A program made the position numbers and the translations under genes. From IMG/VR virus record IMGVR_UViG_3300019776_000583, positions 1-20,161 of that record: a DNA stretch of 20,161 bases; one strand, written 5' to 3'. This document shows, one piece after another, positions 1 through 5,758 of this stretch (position 1 is the stretch's first letter; each line of letters begins with the position of its first letter). This DNA is from a virus. The notes beneath the pieces were generated by a model, which saw only the letters and a program-made list of their open reading frames with translations, had not been told where the DNA came from and did no database searches.

Positions 1-98
1 AGCTGGCACACGCCGAGCGCCGGGCGCGCTGCGAGCGCGTGATGGCCACGCTGAAGGTGGAGCGCAAGGGTCTCGCGCTAGACGCGCAAGGCGCATAA
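1..98 (+). CDS. 3' end of an unknown gene (partial)
   Basis: An open frame (codons from base 3) enters from the left edge and stops at TAA 96-98, giving 31 residues that end in LDAQGA. The visible part is rich in Arg, Glu, Lys and Ala, which suits a charged helical C-terminus. It runs in the same direction as the HU gene that follows after about 100 bp. The product cannot be identified from so short a tail. It is called coding because the frame is open to the edge and has the G/C third-position bias of its neighbours. Confidence 0.55.
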   Translation, partial: LAHAERRARCERVMATLKVERKGLALDAQGA

Positions 99-141
99 CC
101 GCCAGATGAGCTGCGCCGAAGGCGTCAGCTCCATCGAGCAG

Positions 142-172
142 TTGGGCGGCCAACCAGATGTTGTGCTATAAG
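142..172 (+). promoter_or_regulatory. Possible promoter for the HU-like gene
   Basis: An extended -10 like element, TG-C-TATAAG (164-172), lies about 30 bp before the GTG start at 201. A weak -35 candidate, TTGGGC (142-147), sits 19 bp upstream of the -10, longer than the usual 17. This is the most AT-rich part of a GC-rich region. An imperfect dyad, CAAC-N6-GTTG (182-195), lies between the -10 and the start codon and could be an operator. All of this is inferred from motif shape. Confidence 0.35.
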
Positions 173-200
173 GTCGCAACTCAACATTAAGGTTGCCGCT

Positions 201-500
201 GTGAAGAAGCACGATCTCGTCGACACCATCGCAAAGGCCAGCGGCATCCACCGGCAGACGGTTCGCGATGTCTTGAACGCAGCTGCAGGCGCGGTGCGAG
301 ACGCATTGGCCGCCGGCGAGCCGGTGTTCCTGTTCGGCCTGGGCAAGTTGTCGATCACGCAGCGCGGAGAGAAGGCTGCGCGCAACATTCACACCGGCCA
401 GCCGGTCATCGTGCCACCCAGGAAGGTCGCCGTGTACCGCTCCAGCTCCTCGGTAGACGATGCCATCAACGCTCGAAGCCCTGCTACGGCAGAGGCGTAG
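201..500 (+). CDS. HU/IHF-family DNA-binding protein
   Basis: This 99-residue protein has the full length and layout of the HU/IHF family, small dimeric proteins that bend DNA. Residues 1-40 form the helical dimerisation half (KKHDLVDTIAKASG). Residues 46-80 form the beta-arm, with the family signature GLGKLSITQRGEKAARN, then the TG turn and VPPRKV, closely matching the HU pattern GFG...R..R.GRNP.TG....P..KV. Pro72 is at the tip region that intercalates into DNA. The start is GTG at 201, the first good start after the upstream stop, with only a weak AAGG as ribosome site. It precedes two nuclease genes, so a role in phage DNA architecture, recombination or replication is likely. HU versus IHF subtype cannot be decided. 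Confidence 0.93.
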   Translation: MKKHDLVDTIAKASGIHRQTVRDVLNAAAGAVRDALAAGEPVFLFGLGKLSITQRGEKAARNIHTGQPVIVPPRKVAVYRSSSSVDDAINARSPATAEA

Positions 501-912
501 GCAGGCCGTCGCCGCGCGCCGCAAGACGCCCGCGGATGAGGAGCACCAGCACCAGGCGGCGCTCATCGAGTGGGCTGGTATGGCGAGGCTTCCTGATGCA
601 CCTGACGTCGAGCCTGGCGCGCATGTTGCCGACTACCTTTTCGCGATCCCGAACGGCGGCAAGCGCAGCCCCCGCGCCGCTGGCCGGCTCAAGGCCGAGG
701 GGCTGAAGCCTGGCGTGTGGGACCTACATCTGGCGCTGGCCCGCGGCGGCCACCCGGGGCTATGGATCGAGATGAAGTCCAGCACCGGCTCGCTCGAGGC
801 TGATCAGAAGGCCTGGGGCGCGCGGATGAAGCTCGCCGGCTACCAGGCGCACGTCTGCCGCACGTTCGACGCAGCCAGGGCTGCCTTGGTGGCTTACCTG
901 GGCATGCGATGA
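460..912 (+). CDS. VRR-NUC domain nuclease
   Basis: This 150-residue protein matches the VRR-NUC branch of the PD-(D/E)xK nucleases. Visible family features are an N-terminal EEHQHQAALIEW helix (27-38), AIPNGGKR then AGRLKAEG (62-81), GVWDL (86-90, acidic Asp89), IEMK (103-106, catalytic Glu104 and Lys106), and a downstream Gln116 and Trp119. Stand-alone phage VRR-NUC proteins are known or proposed to cut DNA structures such as Holliday junctions. The ATG at 460 overlaps the HU gene by 41 bp, unusually long. It is kept because later in-frame starts would remove the conserved N-terminal helix. The VPDL seen in many relatives is VWDL here, with the Asp kept. Expected role: cytoplasmic DNA processing during replication or recombination. 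Confidence 0.9.
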   Translation: MPSTLEALLRQRRRQAVAARRKTPADEEHQHQAALIEWAGMARLPDAPDVEPGAHVADYLFAIPNGGKRSPRAAGRLKAEGLKPGVWDLHLALARGGHPGLWIEMKSSTGSLEADQKAWGARMKLAGYQAHVCRTFDAARAALVAYLGMR

Positions 913-1436
913 AGCGATCCGGATTCAGGTCCAAGGGCTGGGAGCCGCGGCCCACCAAGACAATCGACTACGTGCCGCGCCCGCGCTCGACCGTGGTGAT
1001 CTCGGCGACGTCGACAGCACTCATCAAGCCGCAGCCAAAGAGCCCGCCAGGGCGCAGCCAGGCCTATCGCGACCTGGCTCGCGACAAGCCCTGCATGGTC
1101 CAGGTCCCGGGCGTCTGCTGCGGCGACGCCGCCACCACCGTGCTCGCGCATAGCAACGAGGGCGCCAACGGAAAGGGCCTTGGCCTGAAGGCTGATGACG
1201 CGATCGGCAGCGCCTGGGCCTGCTTCACGTGCCACGCCTGGGTCGACCAGGGTAGGGCGCCCGCGGAAAGCAAGAAGGCCGCCATGGAGGCGGCCTTCGC
1301 AAGGCAGATCGTGGAGATCGAGCGCATCGCTGCGTCGGGCAGTCTCCGCGACCGGGCGGCAGCCCAATGGGCCCTCGACAGGATCAGGCGGGCTGAGCCA
1401 CCGCAGTCGGAGCCAGCACCTCGAAGCGCTCGCTGA
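909..1436 (+). CDS. YbcO/DUF1364-like putative nuclease
   Basis: Residues 50-115 match the DUF1364 (YbcO, lambdoid NinX-like) family: YRDLARDKPCM (53-63), then CC (70-71), AHSN (80-83), GKGLGLKADD (88-97) and WACFTCH (103-109). The Cys62/70/71/105/108 and His81/109 set is consistent with a metal-binding HNH-like nuclease fold. The family is described as putative nucleases linked to recombination genes. At 175 residues it is longer than the usual roughly 95-residue member, through a basic N-terminal extension and a charged helical C-terminus (from about 118). The ATG overlaps the VRR-NUC stop by ATGA, so the two are translationally coupled. Its last 53 bp overlap the convergent gene ending at 1384, so the C-terminal tail is less certain than the core. 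Confidence 0.82.
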   Translation: MKRSGFRSKGWEPRPTKTIDYVPRPRSTVVISATSTALIKPQPKSPPGRSQAYRDLARDKPCMVQVPGVCCGDAATTVLAHSNEGANGKGLGLKADDAIGSAWACFTCHAWVDQGRAPAESKKAAMEAAFARQIVEIERIAASGSLRDRAAAQWALDRIRRAEPPQSEPAPRSAR

Positions 1437-1626
1437 AGCCGGCCGACTCTTTCAGGGTCAACACCTTCAGGTCAGCGTCTTCGCGGCTGTCGGCCGTGGC
1501 TGCGTCGACCAGGTGCAGGCCGTCGTACTGAGCGACGACGAACTTGCCGGCTGCGCGCGCGGCCTGGATGGCAGTGTTGGTGACGCTGGCCTGGTTGGCC
1601 CGGTTAATCTGATTCAGGTCATTCAT
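1384..1626 (-). CDS. Small hypothetical protein, last gene of the leftward cluster
   Basis: This 80-residue protein is not recognised. It starts with a polar, Asn-rich segment (MNDLNQINRANQ), then an Ala-rich helix (18-28) and a possible beta hairpin, KFVVAQYDGLHLVDA (28-42). The C-terminus is a charged, Leu/Val-containing stretch. ATG at 1626 overlaps the upstream gene's stop by ATGA, which argues for a real, coupled gene at the end of the 3704-to-1384 unit. The ribosome site is weak (GAAAG). Its 3' end overlaps the rightward YbcO-like gene by 53 bp, a head-to-head arrangement with no terminator between. Confidence 0.6.
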   Translation of the reverse strand: MNDLNQINRANQASVTNTAIQAARAAGKFVVAQYDGLHLVDAATADSREDADLKVLTLKESAGFSERFEVLAPTAVAQPA

Positions 1627-1976
1627 GGTGCTGCTTTCGTGGTGATGTAGGGCTGAGCGCCCGGGGAGGGAACAAGGTGCGAGCGCGTAGTGTAGTTGCA
1701 GATGTTGCCGATGCGATCAATGCTCACGCAATATCCGAGTGACTCAAGGTGCGACCGGATCTGGCTGCTCGTCATGCCGCACTGCTCTCTCAGGCGACGG
1801 GCCTCGAGGATCAGCTCATCGGAGCCTTTGCCTGGAGGCCGCGGGTGAGGCTGCTTTATCTTGATGGCGCGAGGCGTGGCATAGTCGGCGCCGAGCACTG
1901 ACGTCACCAAGCTGTCGCGCAAAGGGGTGCGGTGCGTGATAGAGGTGCCGCTGCTGCGCTTGGGGCGGTCCTGCAT
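1623..1976 (-). CDS. Putative HTH-containing small phage protein
   Basis: This 117-residue protein has a basic, Pro-rich N-terminal half and a C-terminal helical module (about 53-95) beginning SDELILEARRL, followed by GMTSSQIRSHLES and VSIDRIGNIC. That is a plausible helix-turn-helix and is followed by an NYTTRSHLVP tail. The layout resembles short phage HTH domains that bind DNA alone or beside HNH nucleases, but no function can be assigned. A TTG at 1979 would give one more residue. The ATG at 1976 is preferred because it has GAGGA 7 nt upstream and overlaps the previous stop as TGATG. Regulator or DNA-modification adaptor are both possible. Confidence 0.68.
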   Translation of the reverse strand: MQDRPKRSSGTSITHRTPLRDSLVTSVLGADYATPRAIKIKQPHPRPPGKGSDELILEARRLREQCGMTSSQIRSHLESLGYCVSIDRIGNICNYTTRSHLVPSPGAQPYITTKAAP

Positions 1977-2350
1977 CAAGTCATCCTCGCGCCAGGCCTG
2001 GCCGGCTCTCGGTGCGACTGGGCCGCCGCGCAGATTGCGCTGGCCAGCACGTCGTACACCCGCGATCCGCCAAGGGTCCAGTTGTTGGGTGCCGCAATCG
2101 GCGTGCCGTCGTCATCGACTCGAGCGAGCTGGCCCCGACCGTCTGAGCAGCCGGAGACGCCAACCCTGCCGCGGGACACGCCGCTGGCTGTCGAGAGATC
2201 GACGAGCATGTCGACCTGCATCATCTTGTTGACGTTCTCGTAGACCCGCAGCGTGGCCGGCTGCACGACGAAAACCCCAGCCCCGCTTGGTAGGACGATC
2301 GCTTCTGGAGATGAGGTGGCCAGGAGGGCCGCGAGGATGAGGGCCTTCAC
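1976..2350 (-). CDS. Putative exported protein with N-terminal signal peptide
   Basis: This 124-residue product begins with a short positive start (MKA) and a hydrophobic core (LILAALLATS), with a plausible Ala-x-Ala-like cleavage region near residues 14-18. It is probably secreted to the periplasm or membrane-anchored. The rest is unrecognised: VFVVQPATLRVYENVNK, an Asp/Thr-rich middle, and a region with one Cys (GCSDG) and another near the C-terminus. GTG at 2350 overlaps the upstream stop as GTGA. Exported proteins in phage accessory operons can act in superinfection exclusion, but nothing in this sequence proves that. Confidence 0.65.
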   Translation of the reverse strand: MKALILAALLATSSPEAIVLPSGAGVFVVQPATLRVYENVNKMMQVDMLVDLSTASGVSRGRVGVSGCSDGRGQLARVDDDGTPIAAPNNWTLGGSRVYDVLASAICAAAQSHREPARPGARMT

Positions 2351-2679
2351 AGGGCCTCCGTCAGTCTGATGAGGGCCCTTGCCGTGCGCGCCCGGGCCGC
2401 CAGGCCTTGGCGCATCGATGTCAGGCCATCGACCAGGAGGTTGCTTCTGCGCAGGTCAAACGTGTCGCCGTTCTTGAACAGCACGCCTTGGTCTGGCTGC
2501 GCGCCGACTATGTAACGGTGCAGAAGGATTGTGATGCCACCTTCGGTGCGGGCTACGTAGAGGTGGTTGGAGGTGTTGACAATGCGCCAGACGTATCCCC
2601 GGAGCAGGTATGCGTCTTGCGGGTCGACGGTGACAACCCGCTGCCCGTAGGGCTTGCTCCTGATGATGAAGCCGCTCAT
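2347..2679 (-). CDS. Degenerate HNH-endonuclease-like protein
   Basis: The 110 residues follow the plan of phage HNH/AP2-type nucleases: VDPQDAYLLRGYVWR (18-32), a beta segment HLYVARTEGG, LHRYIVG (53-59), then the block where relatives read about VDHINGD..DNRRSNL. Here that block is VLFKNGDTFDLRRSNL (66-81). The NGD and RRSNL scaffold is kept, but the catalytic Asp-His is replaced by Leu67-Phe68. The protein therefore probably lacks nuclease activity and may bind DNA only, or it is a decayed homing nuclease. It sits in a clean ATGA-coupled chain, which suggests it is expressed and retained. Function is inferred from family resemblance only. Confidence 0.72.
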   Translation of the reverse strand: MSGFIIRSKPYGQRVVTVDPQDAYLLRGYVWRIVNTSNHLYVARTEGGITILLHRYIVGAQPDQGVLFKNGDTFDLRRSNLLVDGLTSMRQGLAARARTARALIRLTEAL

Positions 2680-2900
2680 TGGTTTCCTTTCTGCGCCATG
2701 GCGGCGTACTTCTTGCGGAGGGCCTCGGCCTTCTTTTCGCTGTCTGCATGGCGGCCTTCGGCGACGAAGACGTGGTCGACGCGCTGCAGGTCGGTGCGGT
2801 CGAAGATGGCGTAGGTATCACCGGCAGAGATGCAGAGGCCGACGAAGTGCGCGTTGCCGGCGCGCACGTGGCGGTTCATGGTGGGGGAGTTGACGATCAC
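2676..2900 (-). CDS. Small hypothetical protein
   Basis: This is a 74-residue protein if translation starts at GTG 2900, which overlaps the upstream TGA as GTGA. A longer upstream start (3014) would run in another frame across the preceding gene and was rejected. The N-terminal half looks like a beta-rich domain (HVRAGNAHFVGLCISAGDTY, then AIFDRTD). The C-terminus is a charged helix ending KKYAAMAQKGNQ. There is no recognised family. It is the third gene of the 3704-to-1384 unit. Confidence 0.66.
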   Translation of the reverse strand: MIVNSPTMNRHVRAGNAHFVGLCISAGDTYAIFDRTDLQRVDHVFVAEGRHADSEKKAEALRKKYAAMAQKGNQ

Positions 2901-3202
2901 AGCTTGGCTCCCAGTGCCTTCGCGTAGGTCTCGACGCAGTCGAGGACCTCGCGGCCGTCGGTGCAGAAGCTGGCGCCGTCGCAGGGGTCCTTGGGGCCCT
3001 GCAGCTTCGTGCACGTCACCCAGTAGGCGCTCACACCCTCGCGGTCGATGACGATGCTTGGGTGCGCGGCGGCCAGTTTCTTGGCCTTGGCGAGAGCGGC
3101 GGTGGACTTGCCGCGCTCGGACTGCAGGGTCTTGCGCAGCGCGCCGTCGTTGGCGCGCACAGGCACGCCGAAGTACTTGCCGAGGATGTTCCAGTCTGCC
3201 AT
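2897..3202 (-). CDS. Small Cys-containing phage protein
   Basis: This 101-residue protein starts MADWNILGKYFGVPV at ATG 3202, with AAGGAG in good position. It is basic in the middle (KAKKLAAAH) and carries four cysteines in the C-terminal third: WVTC, KDPC, SFC and LDC, around a DPCDGASFCTDGREVLDC block. The spacing could bind metal. Similar short DPC...C..EVL.. proteins occur in phages of high-GC proteobacteria, from memory, with no known function. It overlaps the next gene by GTGA and follows the zinc-ribbon gene by 16 bp. Confidence 0.72.
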   Translation of the reverse strand: MADWNILGKYFGVPVRANDGALRKTLQSERGKSTAALAKAKKLAAAHPSIVIDREGVSAYWVTCTKLQGPKDPCDGASFCTDGREVLDCVETYAKALGAKL

Positions 3203-3218
3203 GTGATCTCCTTGGTGG

Positions 3219-3704
3219 TTAGGCCGAGGCCTTGAGTTTGGTCTTCGCCGGCTTGCCGGCCTTGGTGAGGGTGGCCTGGTAGGCCAAGGCCTTCGCCCTG
3301 GCGGCCTCGAGCGCGTCGTTGTCGCGCACCGACTCCAGGACCGTGTCGGCCGTGTACCCGCCGATCGAGCTCGTGACACCGTTGCGCTTGTAGGTGATCT
3401 CGAGCCGGTCGGCGACGCCGTTGAAGACGGTCTTGCTCGGCTTGATCGAGACGACGTAGTGCCAGCGGTCGGGGCCCAGGCCCATGCTGCCGGTGGACAT
3501 GATGATGTTGTCGCCGGGCCTGATCTCTGAGATGGGCTTTTGGAGCAGCGAGCTCAAGAAGGCCTTGGCCGCCTTGCCGCGCTTCGTGAGCCTCAGGCCG
3601 GTGCCGCCGCAGCCGAAGCAGCGGGTGCCGTTCATGGGGTTGTAGCTGTAGTGGCCACCACCGCCGCAGCGGCCGCAGGTTTCGGTCTCGAAGATGGTGG
3701 CCAC
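3219..3704 (-). CDS. Protein with DnaJ-like CxxCxGxG zinc ribbon
   Basis: This is a 161-residue protein. Residues 10-36 hold two CxxCxGxG motifs (CGRCGGGG at 10-17 and CFGCGGTG at 29-36) separated by YSYNPMNG, a single DnaJ-type zinc-binding unit with no J domain. The remainder has a GDNIIMSTGS strand region, a WHYVVSIKPSKTVF strand, and an Ala/Lys-rich C-terminal helix. The GTG at 3704 is chosen because AGGAG lies 5 nt upstream within the repeated leader, as in the other three leader-first genes. It is the first gene of its unit, so it should be the most strongly expressed. The zinc ribbon may bind protein or nucleic acid; the target is unknown. Confidence 0.78.
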   Translation of the reverse strand: MATIFETETCGRCGGGGHYSYNPMNGTRCFGCGGTGLRLTKRGKAAKAFLSSLLQKPISEIRPGDNIIMSTGSMGLGPDRWHYVVSIKPSKTVFNGVADRLEITYKRNGVTSSIGGYTADTVLESVRDNDALEAARAKALAYQATLTKAGKPAKTKLKASA

Positions 3705-3710
3705 GTAATC

Positions 3711-3780
3711 TCCTGTTTGCGTTGACGACAGAACAAATTGTGGCACAGCCAACAGAAAGTTGTATAGGTAGTTACCCTAG
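3711..3780 (-). promoter_or_regulatory. Repeated leader copy A: dyad operator/promoter and RBS
   Basis: Read on the minus strand, this spacer holds TAGGGTAA at its 5' edge (3779 to 3772), then CAAC-TTTCT-GTTG (3762 to 3750), 7 nt, CACAAT (3742 to 3737), CTGTCGTCAACGC, and AACAGGAG just before the GTG at 3704. The same order and spacing recur at 6062-6141, 7334-7405 and 8582-8661. CACAAT preceded by TGC resembles an extended -10. No TTGACA-like -35 is present, and the dyad occupies that region, which suggests an activator- or repressor-controlled promoter. The TAG of the preceding unit (3777-3779) lies inside the element. Confidence 0.75.
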
Positions 3781-3977
3781 AACACAAGCAGGAGCAGCGC
3801 GGCGCCGCAGACTGTGATCGTCAGGCCAAGGCGGTAGGCGATCGTCAGTAGCCTGTTGGCTTTGGTGAGGTTTTTGCGTGGCCACAGCAGTGGCGCCAGG
3901 AGGCCGAGCGTCACGGACAGGCCGGAGTACAGTAGGCCCGCCACGACGACGAACAGGGCGTTGGTGTCAGCACTCAT
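3777..3977 (-). CDS. Small two-helix membrane protein
   Basis: This 66-residue protein has two clear hydrophobic segments, about 8-30 (LFVVVAGLLYSGLSVTLGLLAPLL is the core region, shown here only as a landmark by its ends LFVV and APLL) and about 47-65 (GLTITVCGAALLLLVF), joined by a basic loop, WPRKNLTKANR. That is a hairpin inner-membrane protein with the positive loop probably cytoplasmic. It could be a holin-like, exclusion or membrane-stress protein, but no family is recognised. ATG at 3977 overlaps the upstream stop by ATGA. Its TAG stop lies within the repeated leader of the next unit. Confidence 0.72.
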   Translation of the reverse strand: MSADTNALFVVVAGLLYSGLSVTLGLLAPLLWPRKNLTKANRLLTIAYRLGLTITVCGAALLLLVF

Positions 3978-4195
3978 CGTCCGCACTCCCTCAAGAACTC
4001 GCGCGCCGCGGTGTCGGCGCCCTGCTGGTCGTGCGCGCTTCGGCAGCCGTTGAGCACGCGGTCCAGGTGATCCAGGGCCTGGCGCAGCTGGCGCTCGGTG
4101 TGCGTCTCGGGGCAGCCGTGTGGCCACGCCGAGCAGGCGCGCCGGTGGCGCTCGAGGATGGCGTCGTTGCTCTGGGGGTCGATGCCAGCACTCAT
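3974..4195 (-). CDS. Small Cys/His-containing helical protein
   Basis: This 73-residue protein has cysteines at about positions 21, 28, 51 and 71 and several His residues (ERHRRACSAWPHGCPETH). The centre is a Leu-heptad-like helix, RQLRQALDHLDRVLNG. A small metal-stabilised or disulfide-free helical protein is plausible; no family is recognised. It is coupled at both ends by ATGA overlaps. Its first codons, ATGAGTGCTG, are identical to those of the next gene at 3977. Confidence 0.66.
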   Translation of the reverse strand: MSAGIDPQSNDAILERHRRACSAWPHGCPETHTERQLRQALDHLDRVLNGCRSAHDQQGADTAAREFLRECGR

Positions 4196-4419
4196 CGTGT
4201 CACCGCCTCAGCGGCGGTCTCGACCCACACTTTGGCGCCGCAGCTCAGCGGCTTGTCGGGCGAGTAGACGACCCTGCTCGGCCCGAGGATCTCGACCTCA
4301 TGGGCGTAGGTGTTGGTGCGCCCGCGCTTGACCGTGATGACGGGGTCGCGCGCTCCGGTCTTGAGGTTGGCCCTGATGATTGCCTGGTTGACGTGGACCC
4401 GGGTGATAGCTGCGCTCAT
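4192..4419 (-). CDS. Small beta-rich hypothetical protein
   Basis: This 75-residue protein alternates hydrophobic and polar residues: TRVHVNQAIIRANLKTG, PVITVKRG, HEVEILGPSRVVYS, then AKVWVETAAEAV. That fits a small beta-barrel or SH3-like fold. GGGGAG lies 6 nt before the ATG at 4419, so the start is firm. It touches the upstream stop (TGATG-type overlap) and overlaps the next gene by ATGA. No function can be assigned. Confidence 0.7.
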   Translation of the reverse strand: MSAAITRVHVNQAIIRANLKTGARDPVITVKRGRTNTYAHEVEILGPSRVVYSPDKPLSCGAKVWVETAAEAVTR

Positions 4420-4763
4420 CAGTAGCTCCCCCGCGCCAGGCGCGTCTTCACCACCGTGCGGAAGTGGCCCATGGCCAGCGGCTGCAGGCTTTCCTGCTCG
4501 ATGGTCAGCACGACACCGGAGTGTGCCGCGCGCTTCGCCAGGGCGCCCGCCTCGAGGCGCACGCGGTCGACCTCGTTGGAGGCCAGCTTGCGCTGCTGGT
4601 CGTGCAGCTCGGTCTTGAGCCGCCGGAAGCTGGCCAGGGCGCGATCAGCCTGGCCCAGGGCCTCGTGACGGGCGCCGTCGAAGCGCGCAAGCTCGCGCTG
4701 GAGGTTCTCGAGCTCGTCGAGTAGAAGGTTGCGCTCTGCGCGCAGGCGTTCAGCGTCGGTCAT
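4419..4763 (-). CDS. Coiled-coil hypothetical protein
   Basis: This is a 114-residue protein. Residues 3-85 are almost entirely a charged amphipathic helix with Leu/Ala heptads (AERLRAERNLLLDELENL; then RLKTELHDQQRKLASN), so an extended coiled coil is likely. The C-terminal 30 residues change character (GVVLTIEQESLQPLAMGH; VVKTRLARG). There is no signal peptide or membrane segment, so it is probably cytoplasmic and oligomeric. ATG at 4763 has AGGAG 4 nt upstream. It follows a 62-residue gene after a 7-bp gap. Confidence 0.72.
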   Translation of the reverse strand: MTDAERLRAERNLLLDELENLQRELARFDGARHEALGQADRALASFRRLKTELHDQQRKLASNEVDRVRLEAGALAKRAAHSGVVLTIEQESLQPLAMGHFRTVVKTRLARGSY

Positions 4764-4770
4764 GGATCTC

Positions 4771-4959
4771 CTACAGAGTGGTGGGAAGCGTCTGCTCGAC
4801 GCGGATCTCGTAGCCCAGCCGCTTGATCAGCTCGAGCGTGGGCTTGGTGAGGGTCTTGGTGCCTGCGATCTGGGCGAAGAGCTCGCCGGTGCGGCATGCG
4901 GGCTGCACGACCTTCTGGCCGTACTGCTGCTCGAGGCGGACGGTGATGTGGGTTGTCAT
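4771..4959 (-). CDS. Small hypothetical protein, 62 aa
   Basis: This 62-residue protein starts at ATG 4959, with AGGAG 5 nt upstream. Longer versions in this frame run across the preceding gene and were rejected. It contains an N-terminal strand (HITVRLEQQYG), a middle with CRTGELFAQIAG, and a compact C-terminal helix-strand unit, TLELIKRLGYEIRVEQ. The start overlaps the upstream TAA as TAATG, so expression is coupled. No family is recognised. Confidence 0.66.
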   Translation of the reverse strand: MTTHITVRLEQQYGQKVVQPACRTGELFAQIAGTKTLTKPTLELIKRLGYEIRVEQTLPTTL

Positions 4960-5456
4960 TAGAACTCCTGGTTGTAGCGATCGACGACACCCTTGACGAG
5001 GCCCCACGTGCCACCGGCCTGGGTCCAGCCGGAGGACAGCTTGTTGCGGTAGAACCGCAGCTTGCCGCGGGGCCCGTCGACGGTGATGACGCGGCGCGTC
5101 GGGGCGGCGCTGATCGAGATGATCTTGCCGATCGGGAAGTAGTCGCCGTTGAACCCTTTGCTCACCTCGTCGCCGACCTGCGGGCAGGCCATCACGTCGA
5201 AGCGCGGGCTCACGCTCGGGCCATTGTCGACGGGTATCCAGTCCTCGCCGGTGAGCGCGGTGGCGCTGGCCGCGAGGCGGGTCACGAACTCGAGGGACGG
5301 GAAGTCCCAGCGCTCGATCCATCCGGCGCCCAGCGGCTTGCCGGGCTGGCGGGCCCAGATGCTGGGGTCGCGGCCGGCGCCATCGATGTTCGTGCGGCCG
5401 TCGACGATCTCGACGACGTTGAGCTGGTTGTCCAGGCGGAAGTGGTTGACGGACAT
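4959..5456 (-). CDS. Hypothetical phage protein with beta-rich C-terminal domain
   Basis: This is a 165-residue protein. The first 80 residues contain IVDGRTNIDGAGRDPS and a Trp-rich patch (IWARQ; ERWDF). From about residue 95 it reads GDEVSKGFNGDYFPIGKI, RRVITVDGPRGKLRFYR, then GGTWGLVKGVVDRYNQEF. This resembles a recurring small phage domain ending R.Y..EF, of unknown role. AGGAG is 6 nt before ATG 5456. It begins 10 bp after the preceding stop within the 6061-to-3777 unit. Confidence 0.72.
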   Translation of the reverse strand: MSVNHFRLDNQLNVVEIVDGRTNIDGAGRDPSIWARQPGKPLGAGWIERWDFPSLEFVTRLAASATALTGEDWIPVDNGPSVSPRFDVMACPQVGDEVSKGFNGDYFPIGKIISISAAPTRRVITVDGPRGKLRFYRNKLSSGWTQAGGTWGLVKGVVDRYNQEF

Positions 5457-5466
5457 GGCGGTCTCC

Positions 5467-5754
5467 TCAGAAGGGTGCGGGGTCGGCCAGATCGCGGCCG
5501 GTGGGCGGCGCGCTGGCGGAGGCGCGCGGGAAGGGCCAGTTGAGGGCGGGCTGCTCGCGCGGCACGATCACGCCGTGCTGCTGCGACAGGTGCGGCCACA
5601 GGCCGTGCTGCTCGATCAGGTTCTCGAGCTCATCCTTCGTGCGGCGGGCGAGCGTCGAGCGGTGCAGGGTGGCCAGCGTCGCAGCCACGGCCGCCGGGTG
5701 AGTGGCAACCAGGGGCAGCGCTCGGTCGACGGCCTTCTGTTCGGACTTGTTCAT
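5467..5754 (-). CDS. Small helical hypothetical protein
   Basis: This is a 95-residue protein. Residues 1-60 are predicted helical (EQKAVDRALPLVATHP, then RRTKDELENLIEQHGLW), and the C-terminal 30 residues are Pro/Ala-rich and probably disordered (PFPRASASAPPTGRD). ATG 5754 lies 4 bp after the upstream stop and lacks a strong ribosome site, so reinitiation from the previous gene is likely. The frame continues upstream to 6000, but that part overlaps the preceding gene and is not used. Confidence 0.64.
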   Translation of the reverse strand: MNKSEQKAVDRALPLVATHPAAVAATLATLHRSTLARRTKDELENLIEQHGLWPHLSQQHGVIVPREQPALNWPFPRASASAPPTGRDLADPAPF

Positions 5755-5758
5755 GGCG

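Noticed and set aside
106-171. A 21-codon frame (MSCAEG...) between the first partial gene and HU
   Set aside because: No ribosome site, overlaps the likely HU promoter, too short to judge.
3722-3727. TTGACG on the plus strand in several leaders, resembling a rightward -35
   Set aside because: No -10 lies 16-18 bp downstream and no rightward gene follows; on the minus strand it is part of the conserved leader transcript.
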